From Epiperipatus broadwayi (Eukaryota > Onychophora > Udeonychophora > Euonychophora > Peripatidae), in contig JAQFVV010012423.1 of the NCBI GenBank assembly GCA_028023455.1, forward strand, positions 5,930,269 to 5,994,268: DNA of 64,000 bases, read 5' to 3'. The position numbers were made by a program, and so were the translations under genes. Below, piece by piece: positions 50,134-61,967 of this stretch. Within the stretch, counting starts at the first letter, position 1. The number at the start of each line of letters is the position of its first letter. The notes beneath the pieces were generated by a model. It was given only the letters and a program-made list of their open reading frames with translations. It was not told the origin of the DNA and did not search any database.

Positions 50134-50200
<67 letters not shown>
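50134..50200. repeat. (AT)n microsatellite, interrupted once
   Basis: Two AT tracts separated by AAATAAATA. Confidence 0.97.
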
Positions 50201-51212
50201 TAATCACATTGATTTCTTCTAAATGATCTCAATTATAAAATACCACAAATAAATGTATCCACTTTTTTAAATAATAAAAAAAAAGAGCAAAACCATTATA
50301 TTTACAGGCATCAATTGACTTCATTATCCAACAAACTGATTTGGGTTGAAAACCATAAGGTATTAAAATTTGAAGCATTTGCATAAATGAACATATAATA
50401 GGCATAGTGAAAATAAATACTTTTTATCAGAAAAAAACATAAAAAATCAAAATTAGCAAGTCAGGCCTTAAACATGTATAATATATGCATATTTATAAAG
50501 TTTTCAAAAAGAAAGTTACTTTTTAAAACTTATTATTTTATCATGTAAGAACTTAGATGTGAAAAACCATGTTGATAATTAATACGAAATCATGAAATGT
50601 TCTATTATTTGGTAGTTCATAAAAAAATGTGAGTACCAAAAGAGACAGCATTGGAAACATAATCCATTGATCTTGAGCTCCAAAGTTTATTATTCTGCCA
50701 ATCAGTAAACCATGCAGAGCTTAAAAATTAATCATAACTGAAAATGAATATAAATAAATATGAGTTTTGTTTCAATATTTATGAAATATTTTAAAATCAT
50801 TTTTTAAATTAGAAAGTAGTAAGTAAATCTTAATAATGAATATAACTTCATTATTTTATTTAAAATGTTTGGACATTTATTAAAATTTATAAATACTGTT
50901 GTAAATGTGATACATTATATAAAAATTGTGTTTAGATGGTATCAAAAAATGGTAAGCTGACATGCTATCATGACCAAACATCATTGATTTGAACAGAGAG
51001 CCTTGATTACTCAACTCACTGTCTGAAAAGCAATCACAATTTTCCTTCAATGAAAACTAACTAGAGAATATTTTATCATATGTTAATTTAAAAAAAAAAA
51101 AAAAAAAAGTACTTAAGTATTAGTCCAATAGTGAAATTTCCATAATATTAGTCTGACAATTTTGGAAAAATTATGTGCTTATATTATAAATCCGACGAAA
51201 AGAAATGTTAAA

Positions 51213-51506
51213 TCAAGCAAAACTCACTATATACATTGCCACACACAACAAGATACAGTAATCAATGGATGCCAGAAGGCTCGTGCATAAAATCCCCATC
51301 TAGTGCCTACTCATCCAATATCCCCAGACTAATTTCTGGCTTATGAATGAGTAGGCACTAGATGGGGATTTTATGCACAAGCCTTCTGGCATCCATTGAT
51401 TATTCTAGCTTGCTGTGTGTGGCAATGTATATAGTGAGTTTTGCCTGTTTTAACAACAGTTATACACAAGCATAAGAGGAGACAGTCATGTGATGTTTAT
51501 TGGCTT
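51213..51506. mobile_element. Inverted-dimer element family 2, copy 1, with target-site duplication
   Basis: Arms (about 51216-51325 and 51338-51452) are complements: CAAAACTCACTATATA, GGATGCCAGAAGGC and CCCCATCTAGTGCCTACTCA words. A one-sided tail follows (TTATACACAAGCATAAGAGG ... GTGATGTTTATTG). Flanks AAAAGAAATGTTAAA (51198-51212) and AAAAGAAATGTGTAAA (51507-51522) form an imperfect duplication. The palindrome centre keeps only the 3' half of the hammerhead-like core (minus strand GCCAGAAATTAGTCTGGGGA). Confidence 0.82.
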
Positions 51507-53390
51507 AAAAAGAAATGTGTAAACAAAGATGAAATTAAACATATTTCCAATCTAAAAACAAAAGCAATTAATATTTTTAAGTGAATATTGGATAATAACC
51601 CAACATTTTGACTAACAATTTTCTCCTGGTAAAGATATTATCTAATATTCACTTAAAAATAGTTTTGTAAATATGTTTAATTCAATTTTTATTTACACAT
51701 TTGTTCTGGTATTTTTCATCACTGTTGAACTAATATATAAGTACCAAAAATATCTAAATGGCTTTATTTTCCCAGGTAGAAGTTTGAGTTTTAGAAGCAC
51801 AGTACTGTTTGATAGAACAAATAGCTGGACAACCCTAAAATATTTTATTATGATATTGCATTTATATCAATTTCTAACACTGTACAAAATTTGGATGAAA
51901 TTCATTTGATAAAAATATTAAAAAAATTGATTACAAAATATAATCTAAATACACACATTCAAACAAACAGAGATTCTAAGTTAAATAAAAGACTTTAAAA
52001 CATCAATTTGATAGTTACTTTATCCATAAAATTAATAATATGCTCATATGTATTAATTTCTTTTTTTGAGCTTAATCCTCTATAAAATATCTTAGAATGC
52101 AATACAAGATAGTCTTTTTTTACTGCATAAAATTATTGAACATTGTAGCAAGAGGGCGAACCAACTATTTATATTAACAATACTTCAAGAGTTATCTCAA
52201 ACATTATAACCAATAATTTCTTGGTAGAATACCACACATAATTTAGTATCTCATAAAATAAAAAAAGATTAAACCATTTTTTTTAAATATTTAACAATAA
52301 ATCAAGCTTTCTTTAAAATTCTATTATAAAAAAATAGTGGTAGAGAAAGCATAATCCTTTGGCTTAAGCAATTACAAGATGTTGAGGTTTTTAGTGAACA
52401 TCTTGTTTGCCATCCTTACTTAAACATCTAACTAAAAGTAGATAGATATTTATTTTTAGAACAGGAATAAATAGCTAGCTGAGTTGAATATGAGTTAGTT
52501 ATTTGAAAAAAACAACAACCATTAAACATGGTTGAAATTTGTATTTGAACTAAGTAGAATTAGTAAACAAATATCATGAGAATGTTTTTAGTATTTCATA
52601 TTTAAAGCAATATTATAAATATTAAAAATATAATAATAAATAATTTTTATTAGGTTAATAATTATTAACATTTTATGTAATTAATTGAAATGTATTTTTA
52701 TGTCAATATTTTATCAGTTACAATTAGTTTTGACAGCTGCCAGTCACATTAATTTTTATGAAAATAATGTTCTATGGCCTATAGCAATTTTGAAGTGTTT
52801 AGATTAAAAATTTATGATGGATAATTTTAAATAAAAATATTGTAATTTTACTCATTATAAATCTACAATTTAAATTTGTTTTTAAATTTAACAAACCAGA
52901 TATTTATCTTTTTTTTTCTTGACAAATAAAAATAAAAGCAATGTAAATAGTAAGGATTAAATCTAGTCAGGTAAACATTTAGAAGAGTACAGGTTTTCTA
53001 CATCTAAATATACATTTTGTGTTTAATTGACCTTTAACGTTATCAAATATACATCTATTGGCATTAACCTTGTTGAAGTACTAATTTTAATAAAACTGCA
53101 ATATATTAAAAATAATATAATAATTAGGATTTTTACTGATTTTGTTATTACATGTGCAACAACATTTTATTAATTTTTTTCCCTGAAGTAATGTGGTAGA
53201 CAAATTTTAATTTTTTTATTTTCCAGACTGAATGGAAATTATATATTTTTTAATAGTAGGCAGTACTAGTGTGGTATTTAAAATATATATTTCAACTGAA
53301 CATTTAATCATTTCCAAATAGATTTTTTAGAATATTTATTAAGTGCTTTAATAATTTTATGATTCATTCATTAGACTAGAGTTTATCTAA
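51507..53390. other. AT-rich DNA without recognisable genes
   Basis: 51673-51909 is a hydrophobic 78-codon frame with no motif. Short complementary words near 51570-51660 (AATATTTTTAAGTGAATATT-type against its complement) suggest a small inverted repeat. Confidence 0.4.
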
Positions 53391-53391
53391 T

Positions 53392-53705
53392 AATGAATAT
53401 TTCTGTAGTGTAATTTTCACTACACCAGTCTCACACAAGGTATAGATTGCTTCTATCCACTTGTAATATCTTATAGAGGGATGTAATCATAAACATATGA
53501 TGAAATACATGTGAAAAAGATGTATCATTCTCAAGATGCATGTATGATTCCCAAGACACTTCTTGGGGATTATACATCTTTTTCATATGTCTTTAATCAT
53601 ATGTTTATAACTACATCCCTATATAAGATATTAAAATTGGATAGAAACCAATCTCTATCTTGCATGAGAGTGGAGTAAATTACAATACAGAAATATTATT
53701 ATTTA
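53392..53705. mobile_element. Palindromic MITE-like element
   Basis: Arms about 53392-53528 and 53573-53705 are complements around a centre near 53550. Words: AATATTTCTGTA, TTCTATCCA, AATATCTTATA, AGGGATGTA, AAACATATGAT, AAAAGATGTAT. Inside the loop, CCAAGACACTTCTTGG is a smaller hairpin. Non-coding. Confidence 0.82.
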
Positions 53706-54504
53706 TTAAACACTTTATTTGACAACTTTATACCATAAAATACAGAAAAACTAAAATTTATAAAAGCTTTACAAAAAGAGCATTTTATAACATAACAAAT
53801 CTTAATAAAATATGTTACTGGCATACAGATTGTACAACTGTTTCCCAATGTTACACTATCTATAAGACAGCAATATCATAAATTGGAAGTTACATTTTTA
53901 AATATCAAAATTGCTATTATTGTTTATTAATAAACATGAATAAACATGCTAGAGATATTGATTAATATGGATTAGATAAGGTTTAAAGAGAGACAAGCAT
54001 GATAAATATATTTAATGATATTTTTCAACAAACAGGAATGAGTATTTAAAAATAAAATGCTGCAATAATTAGACAGAACATATCTTGTTAGTGAAAAGGT
54101 CAGAGTTAAAACCATCTACTGTGGAAGTCTCTAAAGGGACCATTAGATAGTGTATCATTCTTGTCAATCTTTCTTTGAAATATTGTTAATATTATTAGTA
54201 GTAAAAGAATATGTAATAGCCATATACACTTGTAATTCAAGCGTAACCAATATGGTTTAATGGATTTTTAGTGATCCATCTCTCTCTTTTCATGCTGCTC
54301 CATATTTTAGCCTAATTTGAAACTATAGCTTTTGTATGAAAGAAAGTGAAGATCATCATATTTTGAAAACTCAGATTTATTTTATTAAGTTTATGAATTA
54401 AAAACAGGCAAAACTCACTATATATATTGTCACACACAGCAAGCTAGAGTAATCAATGGATGGATTGTGCATAAAATCCCCATCTAGTGCCTTCTCATCC
54501 AATA

Positions 54505-54546
54505 TCCCCAGACTAGTTTCTGGCTTATGGCCTTCATCAGTGAGGA
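54505..54546 (-). ncRNA. Hammerhead-ribozyme-like motif (family 2), left arm
   Basis: Minus strand: stem I TCCTCA/TGGGGA (six pairs); CTGATGA intact; stem II GGC/GCC with loop CATAA but an A.A opposition at the position next to the core (10.1-11.1, normally G-C); GAAA intact; stem III AC/GT with loop TA; GTC cleavage triplet intact. All single-stranded core bases are canonical, and only the first stem II pair is wrong. Confidence 0.6.
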
Positions 54547-54601
54547 GACTTGGATCTGAGAGCACTGCATCTAGATCTTAGGATCTAATGCAACCCTCCA
54601 G

Positions 54602-54639
54602 CACTGACGAAGGCCATAAGCCAGAAACTAGTCTGGAGA
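54602..54639 (+). ncRNA. Hammerhead-ribozyme-like motif (family 2), right arm
   Basis: CTGACGA (54604-54610), the same stem II with A.A opposition, GAAAC (54624-54628), TA, GTC (54631-54633), then TGGAGA. The 5' side of stem I (CCAGCA) is diverged, so only two pairs form next to the core. Confidence 0.5.
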
Positions 54640-55467
54640 TATTGGATGAGTAGGCACTAGATGGGGGTTTTATGCACAAGCCTTCTGGCATCCATTTATT
54701 ACTCTAGCTTGCTGTGTGTGGCAATATATATAGTGAGTTTTGCCTGTTTTTAACAAGTTATACACAAGCATACGAGGTGATCATGTGATGTTTATTGGTT
54801 TATGAATTAAAAACACTATTGCCATATTCTTCCATAATTTTATTTATTTATTGACACTACAAGAAAGAAGAGGAAAAACAAACTGATGGCAGCCAATTAA
54901 TTGCCCAAAACAAGGATTGACAGATTCATTTATCAAATCAGTGAAGAAATACTTAGGATTACTTCAGAGAAAAACTATTTGACAACCAAATTTAAGGATG
55001 AATAAATTAACTTATGCATTTGCCAACCAAGTTCAGAAATACAAAAGTAATTAGACTAAAATTACTTCATGAATAAAGAGAAGACAAATAGAGACTCTAA
55101 ACAATTATCAATTTTTATCAAATACAGGAATATTAAAAGTATCACATATGTGTGTGTTTGGAAGCTTTAGCGATGAACTTAATAAACAGACTTAATCATT
55201 TACCACTGAGCAGGATAATAAGTAAAACTATTCTATTTATATATTAATAATTAATATTTATATAATTATTCATCCATTGGAGTTCATATTAATCTAGTTG
55301 CTCTGAAATATTATATGGTTTGTTTACTGAGAGTAATAATTATTTTTTAAGGTATTTCACAATTTAGTCCATTAGGAAATTATTATATATATATATATAC
55401 AATTTAGTAAAAATGTCATTAGTTTAGAGTAGAATTATACAAAAATATATCTTATTAAATCAATTAA

Positions 55468-56311
55468 ACAATATTTATCTAAATCGCATGTTGAAAATTG
55501 ATAATAAATTGAAAGTATGCTAGCCTTTCTCACATGCGCAATTATAACAGAGAAAGCCAATCAGATTGTAAACAGATATTTAATAAATAATCAAGCTTAG
55601 ACATGAGACAGAGATTTTGATAGAAAAGATTGATACCAACCTTTTCTAAACTTAACTTTTATATATATAAGCCAGTCTTAAGCATCTTAGCCCGAAAGCT
55701 TTAAATATATAAACAAATACAATTATCATTCAACACAATGAATGATAATTGTATTTGTTTATATATTTAAAGCTTTTGGGCTAAGATGCTTAAGACTGGC
55801 TTATATATATAAAAGTTAAGTTTAGAAAAGGTTGGTATCAACCTTTTCTATCAAAATCTCTGTCTCGTGTCTAAGCTTGATTATTTATTAGATATCTGTT
55901 TAAAATCTGATTGGCTTTCTCTATTATAATTGTGCATGTGAGAAAGGCTAGCATACTTTCAATTTATTATCAATTTTCAACATGCGATTTAGATAAATAT
56001 TGTTTACAAACGTTGCTGCTATGAAAATTGCGGTATAGTAAATCTGAGATTTCGTGCCGTAATATATTATATTTATAACACAATGAATGATAATTGTATT
56101 TGTTTATATATTTAAAGCTTTCAGGCTAAGATGCTTAAGACTGGCTTATATATATAAAAGTTAAGTTTAGAAAAGGTTGCTATCAACCTTTTCTATCAAA
56201 ATCTCTGTCTCGTGTCTAAGCTTGATTATTTATTAGATATCTGTTTAAAATCTGATTGGCTTTCTCTGTTATAATTGCGCATGTGAGAAAGGCTATCATA
56301 CTTTCAATTTA
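55468..56311. mobile_element. Compound insertion: inverted unit plus two direct units, 16-bp perfect target duplication
   Basis: Perfect direct repeats TTATTAAATCAATTAA at 55452-55467 and 56312-56327 bound the insertion. Inside: an inverted partial unit (55468-55735), its complement (55736-56006), a 70-base spacer (56007-56076) and a further direct copy (56077-56311). The direct unit period is 340 bases (55737 to 56077). Arms are almost identical, so the element is young or gene-converted. Tandem units with an inverted 5' partial copy are a known PLE-type arrangement; no coding part is present. Confidence 0.85.
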
Positions 56312-56329
56312 TTATTAAATCAATTAAGT

Positions 56330-59300
56330 TTTTTTTATTTCACAAAAAAATCAGAATTTTTTGTTTGATTTTCTTTTAATTTATTTATATTAATTGTAAT
56401 TCAAGATAAACTAATATCTTGAAATATAAGTTTTTTTTTCTTAAAAGTTTTTTTTTGTGTGTGTGTTTCTTGGGAAAATGTGGGTTGGGGAGGCAAATTA
56501 AAGAGAATCACAATTAACTTTATTGTTGAAACTAAAGCTAAAAAGCATACTTGTAATTTAAAATGTTGTATATTGCATAATTAAATCAAGAACATTTTCT
56601 TAAATTAAAAATTCCAAGAAATAAAAGAATGGAAATTGTAAATGATAAAATTTGGTTAAAAATAAACCAAAAAAGATGTGAATCCTGTTGCAGAAAAACA
56701 TATAAATTGCAAATTTTTTTTTATTCAAGGATTATTACAATTTTTTTTTATTAAAAGTGTTAGTATACATCAATATAAAAATGTTCTCCAGCTAGAGAGC
56801 ATCAAGGACTTCCCTCCTGAGGACAACCATTTCCCAGTCACACCTGGAACTGCTTGAATGATTTTCAGCCACATAAATTATGAAGCCAGTTAGCTGGCTG
56901 AGAATATGTTCAGAAGCTAGATGACTAAAAATGATTCACACAAGAAGCTATGAACTAATATCATCCAAGAATTGTATCCTCATTGTGAAAAATTAACAGC
57001 TGATCAACCAGGGTAATTATAAGCTGTTGCTTAAGTAAACTTTTATTCTATAATTAACATAATATCTACCTAGACTCAGTCAAGCATATCTGATGTACAT
57101 TAAAAGTTTCAACAATAGAGTAAGTGATTTTAAATGGGATTTATAATGTTGCCAAATTAAAAAAGGGGAATAGGTTGCTGTATTATTTTGTTTTATTTAT
57201 TTTCTATTATTATTTTATTTATCTTTGTCATACTCAAATGCTTGCATAGATTAGTTTCCCAAAGTTAACTTCTCAATCTTGAAAGACAAAAATAGAGTGA
57301 GCAGTAAAGTCATTTAAAATTTTGATCATAAGCAAACACATGGAAATTTATGCCAGAAAAAGTGTACATCAAAGTAAAAGCAATGGTCATAAGTAAACAA
57401 CTGGAAACTTATGCTGTAATTGCATGATCAGTATAAAATTATTTAACATGAGTAAAAGTAAAGGGTTGGAATGAAGTGCAATACAGCTCACTCTATTATT
57501 AAATTGCCTTGATATTCACCCCTATTTGAACAAGGCATCAATAATAAATTTTGGCTGTTTTCAGTCATATGGTTGTGATAGCACATTTCCTCGTGAAAGG
57601 TTATAAAAATATTAAATAATAGTACCATTATAAAAATTGTAATGAATTGAGATAATTTTTGGAAGAATTTTGCTCTTGAAATAGATCATGTCAGTTTGGA
57701 ATATTGTGAATGGAGAATTTGGAAAGCAAATAGTAATAAAAATAGAGTATAATAAAGATTATTGAAGCCATAATTGAGTGTCTCTTTTATTAATTTAATT
57801 ATAGAATTAATATAAATTGTGTTCTCTGGAGAAAATATGTCATAATTATTAGAATCTGCAAAAGATTATGCCATAAGATATTATGCGACTGTGTTATATA
57901 AATAAATAATCACTATGATTATGGAAGAATCTTCTCATCTAGTGCTAGCTTATATGCCTAGTGGCATCCTCATACTGGTTACCATAATATAGGTAATCTT
58001 TGTAATTCTATGGATCTAATGGCATTTTGTTTTAGCCTATAAGGTTTAAATATAATCTGTAATATTTTTAAAAATGTTTTTAACTTAAATAAATATAATT
58101 CGGTTACAAATAAACTTCATTGTTGTTAAGCTATATAAAGGCTTAAGTAAGTATCCTAATTTATTAATAAAATAGTTTATTAAATTGTTTGAACATTAAC
58201 TGCATAAGGAATTTTAATTAACTTATTTAATATTTGCTTAAAAACCCAAATTTGATAGTTTAAACCTGGATAAAGGATAGATTAAAGGGTCCTCTGTTTT
58301 TAATTAGTTGTAGTAAAGTATGGTTTATTAATTTATGTTAAAGTTTTTATTTTGCTATTTGTCAAAATAACAAATTCAATTAAAATAGTATTTTATAAAG
58401 TACAGTATTAGTTAATGTGATATCTGTTTAAAGTTGAAATTTAATACATTAAGCTTGAAGATAGCTAGTTTGGAATAGATTTTAACTTAAATAAGGTTTA
58501 ATAGGTAAACATTTAGTTTCATTGCTGTTAAAATATTGATTATGTTTAGTATATGTGTATGCAGATATTTGTGCATGTATATTGAAAGATTGAGAAGTTT
58601 AAAAGTGATTATTAAAATATGTTTTACAAAGGTATTATAATGGTCCGGACAATGTCATTAAAAGAGAGGGATGCATCTAACTATGGTCGGCCCTAGGGTC
58701 TTCGGGTAGGATGCTGGAGATAACATGAAAAAGTACATAACTTATGATTGAACCCTCTTTCAATAGACCAGTTCAATACTCATTTATTAAATTTAGATGC
58801 AATTTGGGCTAGTTCATCCACATCTCATCCCTCTTTTAGTTCCATTATGCTGTAGCATTCGAACTCAGGGAGAATTTGCTTTTGACTCTATTAACAAAGA
58901 TATACCTACACATACTAATAATTAGATTACTTTATCAAAATTGTTATTAATGAACTACATTTACCTAAAATTTCTAATAATTTGTTTACTAATATACATG
59001 TAAAATAATGTTATGTGTGTATATACATATTTAAGGCATTGACTTTGTTGATGAATGCAAGAAATGGCTTAATAAACTAAAGAGACTATATTAATTCAAC
59101 AAGTTTTATAACATTTATTTCATAACATACAATTAAAAAAAAGAGAACATTAATAAAAAAAAATTTGGAATAATCCAATGTTTAGACAACATTTACAAAT
59201 GTGGACAATAAAAAATAAATGCATGTAGTTTAAATATGAATGATGAACATCTATCATTTTCATAACTTAATAATCTATAGTTACCTACCCATTATGATGA

Positions 59301-60720
59301 TAGAGGTTCATACTAAAGGCATTTTATATACAAACCAATGATAAAAAAAATTAAAATCTTAACAAGATTGTTTTAGTTGAGCTCGGATCTAACTAGCCAA
59401 ATTATATTTACATTTGATGTATACATCAATTCATATTGTGGTTCGATTCCAATGGTTGAATATTGATTTATGTGAATATCCCCCATACCTTTGGCAAGTT
59501 AAATGTAACTCTTAATTGGAAAGTAGATTCATTTAGAAAATTAATCATTTGCACCAAATAAATCTAAATAACAAGTGTTAGATAAACAAACAATGAATAA
59601 CAAAATTCTGTTTTGTTAAAATGTGTGAAAATTAATGTTCTAAAAATGAAATTTTCACCTCAAATCTCAGGTAATATTGATTGTAGTAACAAATAAAGGT
59701 CAGTACTAAGGATGGGGATTGAACCTACATTTTATTATTTAGAAAAAAATACTCTTAACTAAACTTAACTCTTCCTCTCTGTTCTTCTTGCACTCTCCTA
59801 AATGAACTGTTCTAAAATGTTGAATGGGAGAATATTACCTTCCTGAATGATAAGAATGAAATAATAATAATAATAAATAGTAATATGTACATAGATATAC
59901 CAAAATAAAACCACAACATATAACAAACATAATTTCATGACTCGATCAATTAAATCTTGTGAATTGGCAGATTCATAGATCATAGTTCATATTTTAGGTG
60001 ATTTTCTACCATGCAGATATGGATTGTTCATTTCAGCTTCTGAATGCCACATTCTGAACATCTCACATTGGTCATCTAATATTTTTCTCTGGTCCTTGCA
60101 TAGACATTCCATACTGTACAAAGATAGTTTATTAGGCAATTTAAATGTAGACAATACAAATATTTAGACTTCAATGATTAGAAGATTAATGAACACATTA
60201 ATGACAATCAATTTCTTTAGCCAGACAACATTGTATTGTTTTGACATGTACAAGTTTTAAATTAATTTTAGTTCGCAGTACAAAAAAATAAAGTAAAGAC
60301 TTTTCACACAGTAAACAGTTAAATTATCCACTCATATACTATGTTGAATATATATACATAATTCTCCTTCTAAATTCAACCTTGATTAAACATTTTACTT
60401 TAACTTCTCTAATTTTCTTTGGCAAAATTTAGAACATTTATCTAGAAATATAACCGATTGCTCAAATTGATTTGTTTACATTATTTATGGTAAAAGTCCT
60501 TTTTGCTTCTTTAAATCTTTTACTAAAATTATGTTTATAAAATTAATAAATTCGAACTAAGATTTTCATTTTGTATAGTGTTTAAAACCTGCTATTTGAA
60601 TGAAATAATTTTTCATAATGAACATATAATTTTTAAGAAGAAAGGGTTATAATTGCATTTTCTTTTATAGTCACTGTCATTTTTACTTCCTAGTACACAA
60701 AATCTTTCATTTCTTTGTTG
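56330..60720. other. AT-rich DNA without recognisable genes
   Basis: No motif-bearing frames. 58640-58900 is less AT-rich; the complement of GCATTCGAACTCAGG (about 58856-58870) contains GAGTTCGAATGC, a B-box-like word, but no A box or tail confirms a SINE. Confidence 0.4.
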
Positions 60721-60744
60721 GATGTGTCTATTGTTATTCATATA

Positions 60745-60945
60745 TATATATTATAATGGTCAGAGTGTTAGTAAGGTCTTATCGTATCTGCCATACAGGG
60801 CACCACCAGGCCATTTGAACCTGGAAAATGTATATAGTAGGCAGATATATGTACTGTTAAGGTCCAAATTTTACATATATATTTTATTCCGACCATCAGC
60901 CCATGTCACTAGCTCACGAAGCAGCAGAGACAATTTTCAATATTA
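60745..60945. other. GC-richer island, unassigned
   Basis: Contains CCATACAGGGCACCACCAGG and AGCTCACGAAGCAGCAGAGA. The composition stands out, but I recognise no domain or end structure; it may belong to the element at 61.1 kb. Confidence 0.3.
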
Positions 60946-61137
60946 AAAAAATAAAAGAGGCCACTGCCAGTAATAACACACACAAACATTTATTAAACAT
61001 ATATAACATTTAGCATTATTATTTTAGTATGTTTACTTTTTTTTTTATAAAACATTATAACTTTACTTTAGATTTTAATTTACAATTTAACTTTTTATTT
61101 TAGAAGTTCACACAGATGAATTTATTATTTTATTAGA

Positions 61138-61470
61138 GTGTCAAGTATGGATAGACTACATAGATTGTACTCAAAAAGAAAATATTCTATTCCTTATTTA
61201 ACCTTAGGTCAAAAGTTTGCAGTCAAACCAACGTCAATCTATCTGATATATCAATATATTCAATGCAGCATGAATACGACAGCACAATACCATACTGTCA
61301 GGAATGCACATCTGAACAGCATGGTTATAGAGAAGAAATTGTCTCTCATCCAGTACAGAAATGTTACATCTGTCTGGCAAGAAGAACAACAAAAAAAAAC
61401 CTCCATAGGAAGGGATTGTGGTCCTTTTTGCTATCTTACTATCTTATTCCATAGGCAAAGGGGGTGATCC
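61138..61470 (+). pseudogene. Possible piggyBac-type transposase C-terminal cysteine-rich remnant
   Basis: Two overlapping plus frames. One (61263-61454) reads VQKCYICLARRTTKK and continues in the other frame (61138-61467) as IGRDCGPFCYLT, which together resemble the CxxC...RK.T...C..C...C pattern ending piggyBac transposases. The DDD catalytic core is not visible, and no TTAA-flanked ends were identified. The zinc motif is common enough that another origin is possible. Confidence 0.35.
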
Positions 61471-61930
61471 ATGAAGCAGGGAATACCGTCTGTCTCCAAT
61501 GGTCAATAAGAAATAGGCTTATTTTGTCCAAGTGCGGTGTATAATGTGATCCTGCACGTAGCAGATCCTCATACTACATTTACTAATTACACCAATATAT
61601 CCAATCTATTAACCCAATTTAACTATAAAACAAATAACCTAAGATTAACCTCCCTTAATTAAACTAATATAATTTTACAAATCTATGTGGCCATTCATGT
61701 CTGACTTAAATTTAACATTTATTAAAAGTTTAGTTTAACAGAAAAAAAATCATAATAAACAAATAAATTAATAGAAATGATTTTTTAAAAATAATACGTT
61801 CAATAAAAATAATTAATAAATAATTTAGTCAGATAGGAAATTCTATTTCTATTTAAATATTGAAAACTTTAAAATTTAGAGTTCTTACTGTTTTCAAATA
61901 CTGGAAAGTTTTAGAATTAATGTTCATTAG

Positions 61931-61963
<33 letters not shown>
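61931..61963. repeat. (AT)n microsatellite
   Basis: About 16 AT units between TTAGTT and AGTTATT. Confidence 0.95.

Positions 61964-61967
<4 letters not shown>

Larger units (their letters stand above)
54407..54797. mobile_element. Inverted-dimer element family 2, copy 2, two hammerhead-like cores and 17-18 bp target duplication
   Basis: Flanked by the perfect direct repeat GTTTATGAATTAAAAACA (54389-54406 and from 54798, with the last base or two shared), a clear target-site duplication. Inside, arms of about 120-150 bases are complements around a spacer at about 54547-54597. A one-sided tail as in copy 1 (TTATACACAAGCATACGAGG ... GTGATGTTTATTG) lies at the right. Each arm has a hammerhead-like core pointing outward from the centre. 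The duplication length fits target-primed retroposition, including PLEs; no coding region. Confidence 0.88.

Noticed and set aside
56007-56076. Spacer with GAAATC on the minus strand as a ribozyme
   Set aside because: No CUGANGA segment or pairing stems found around it.
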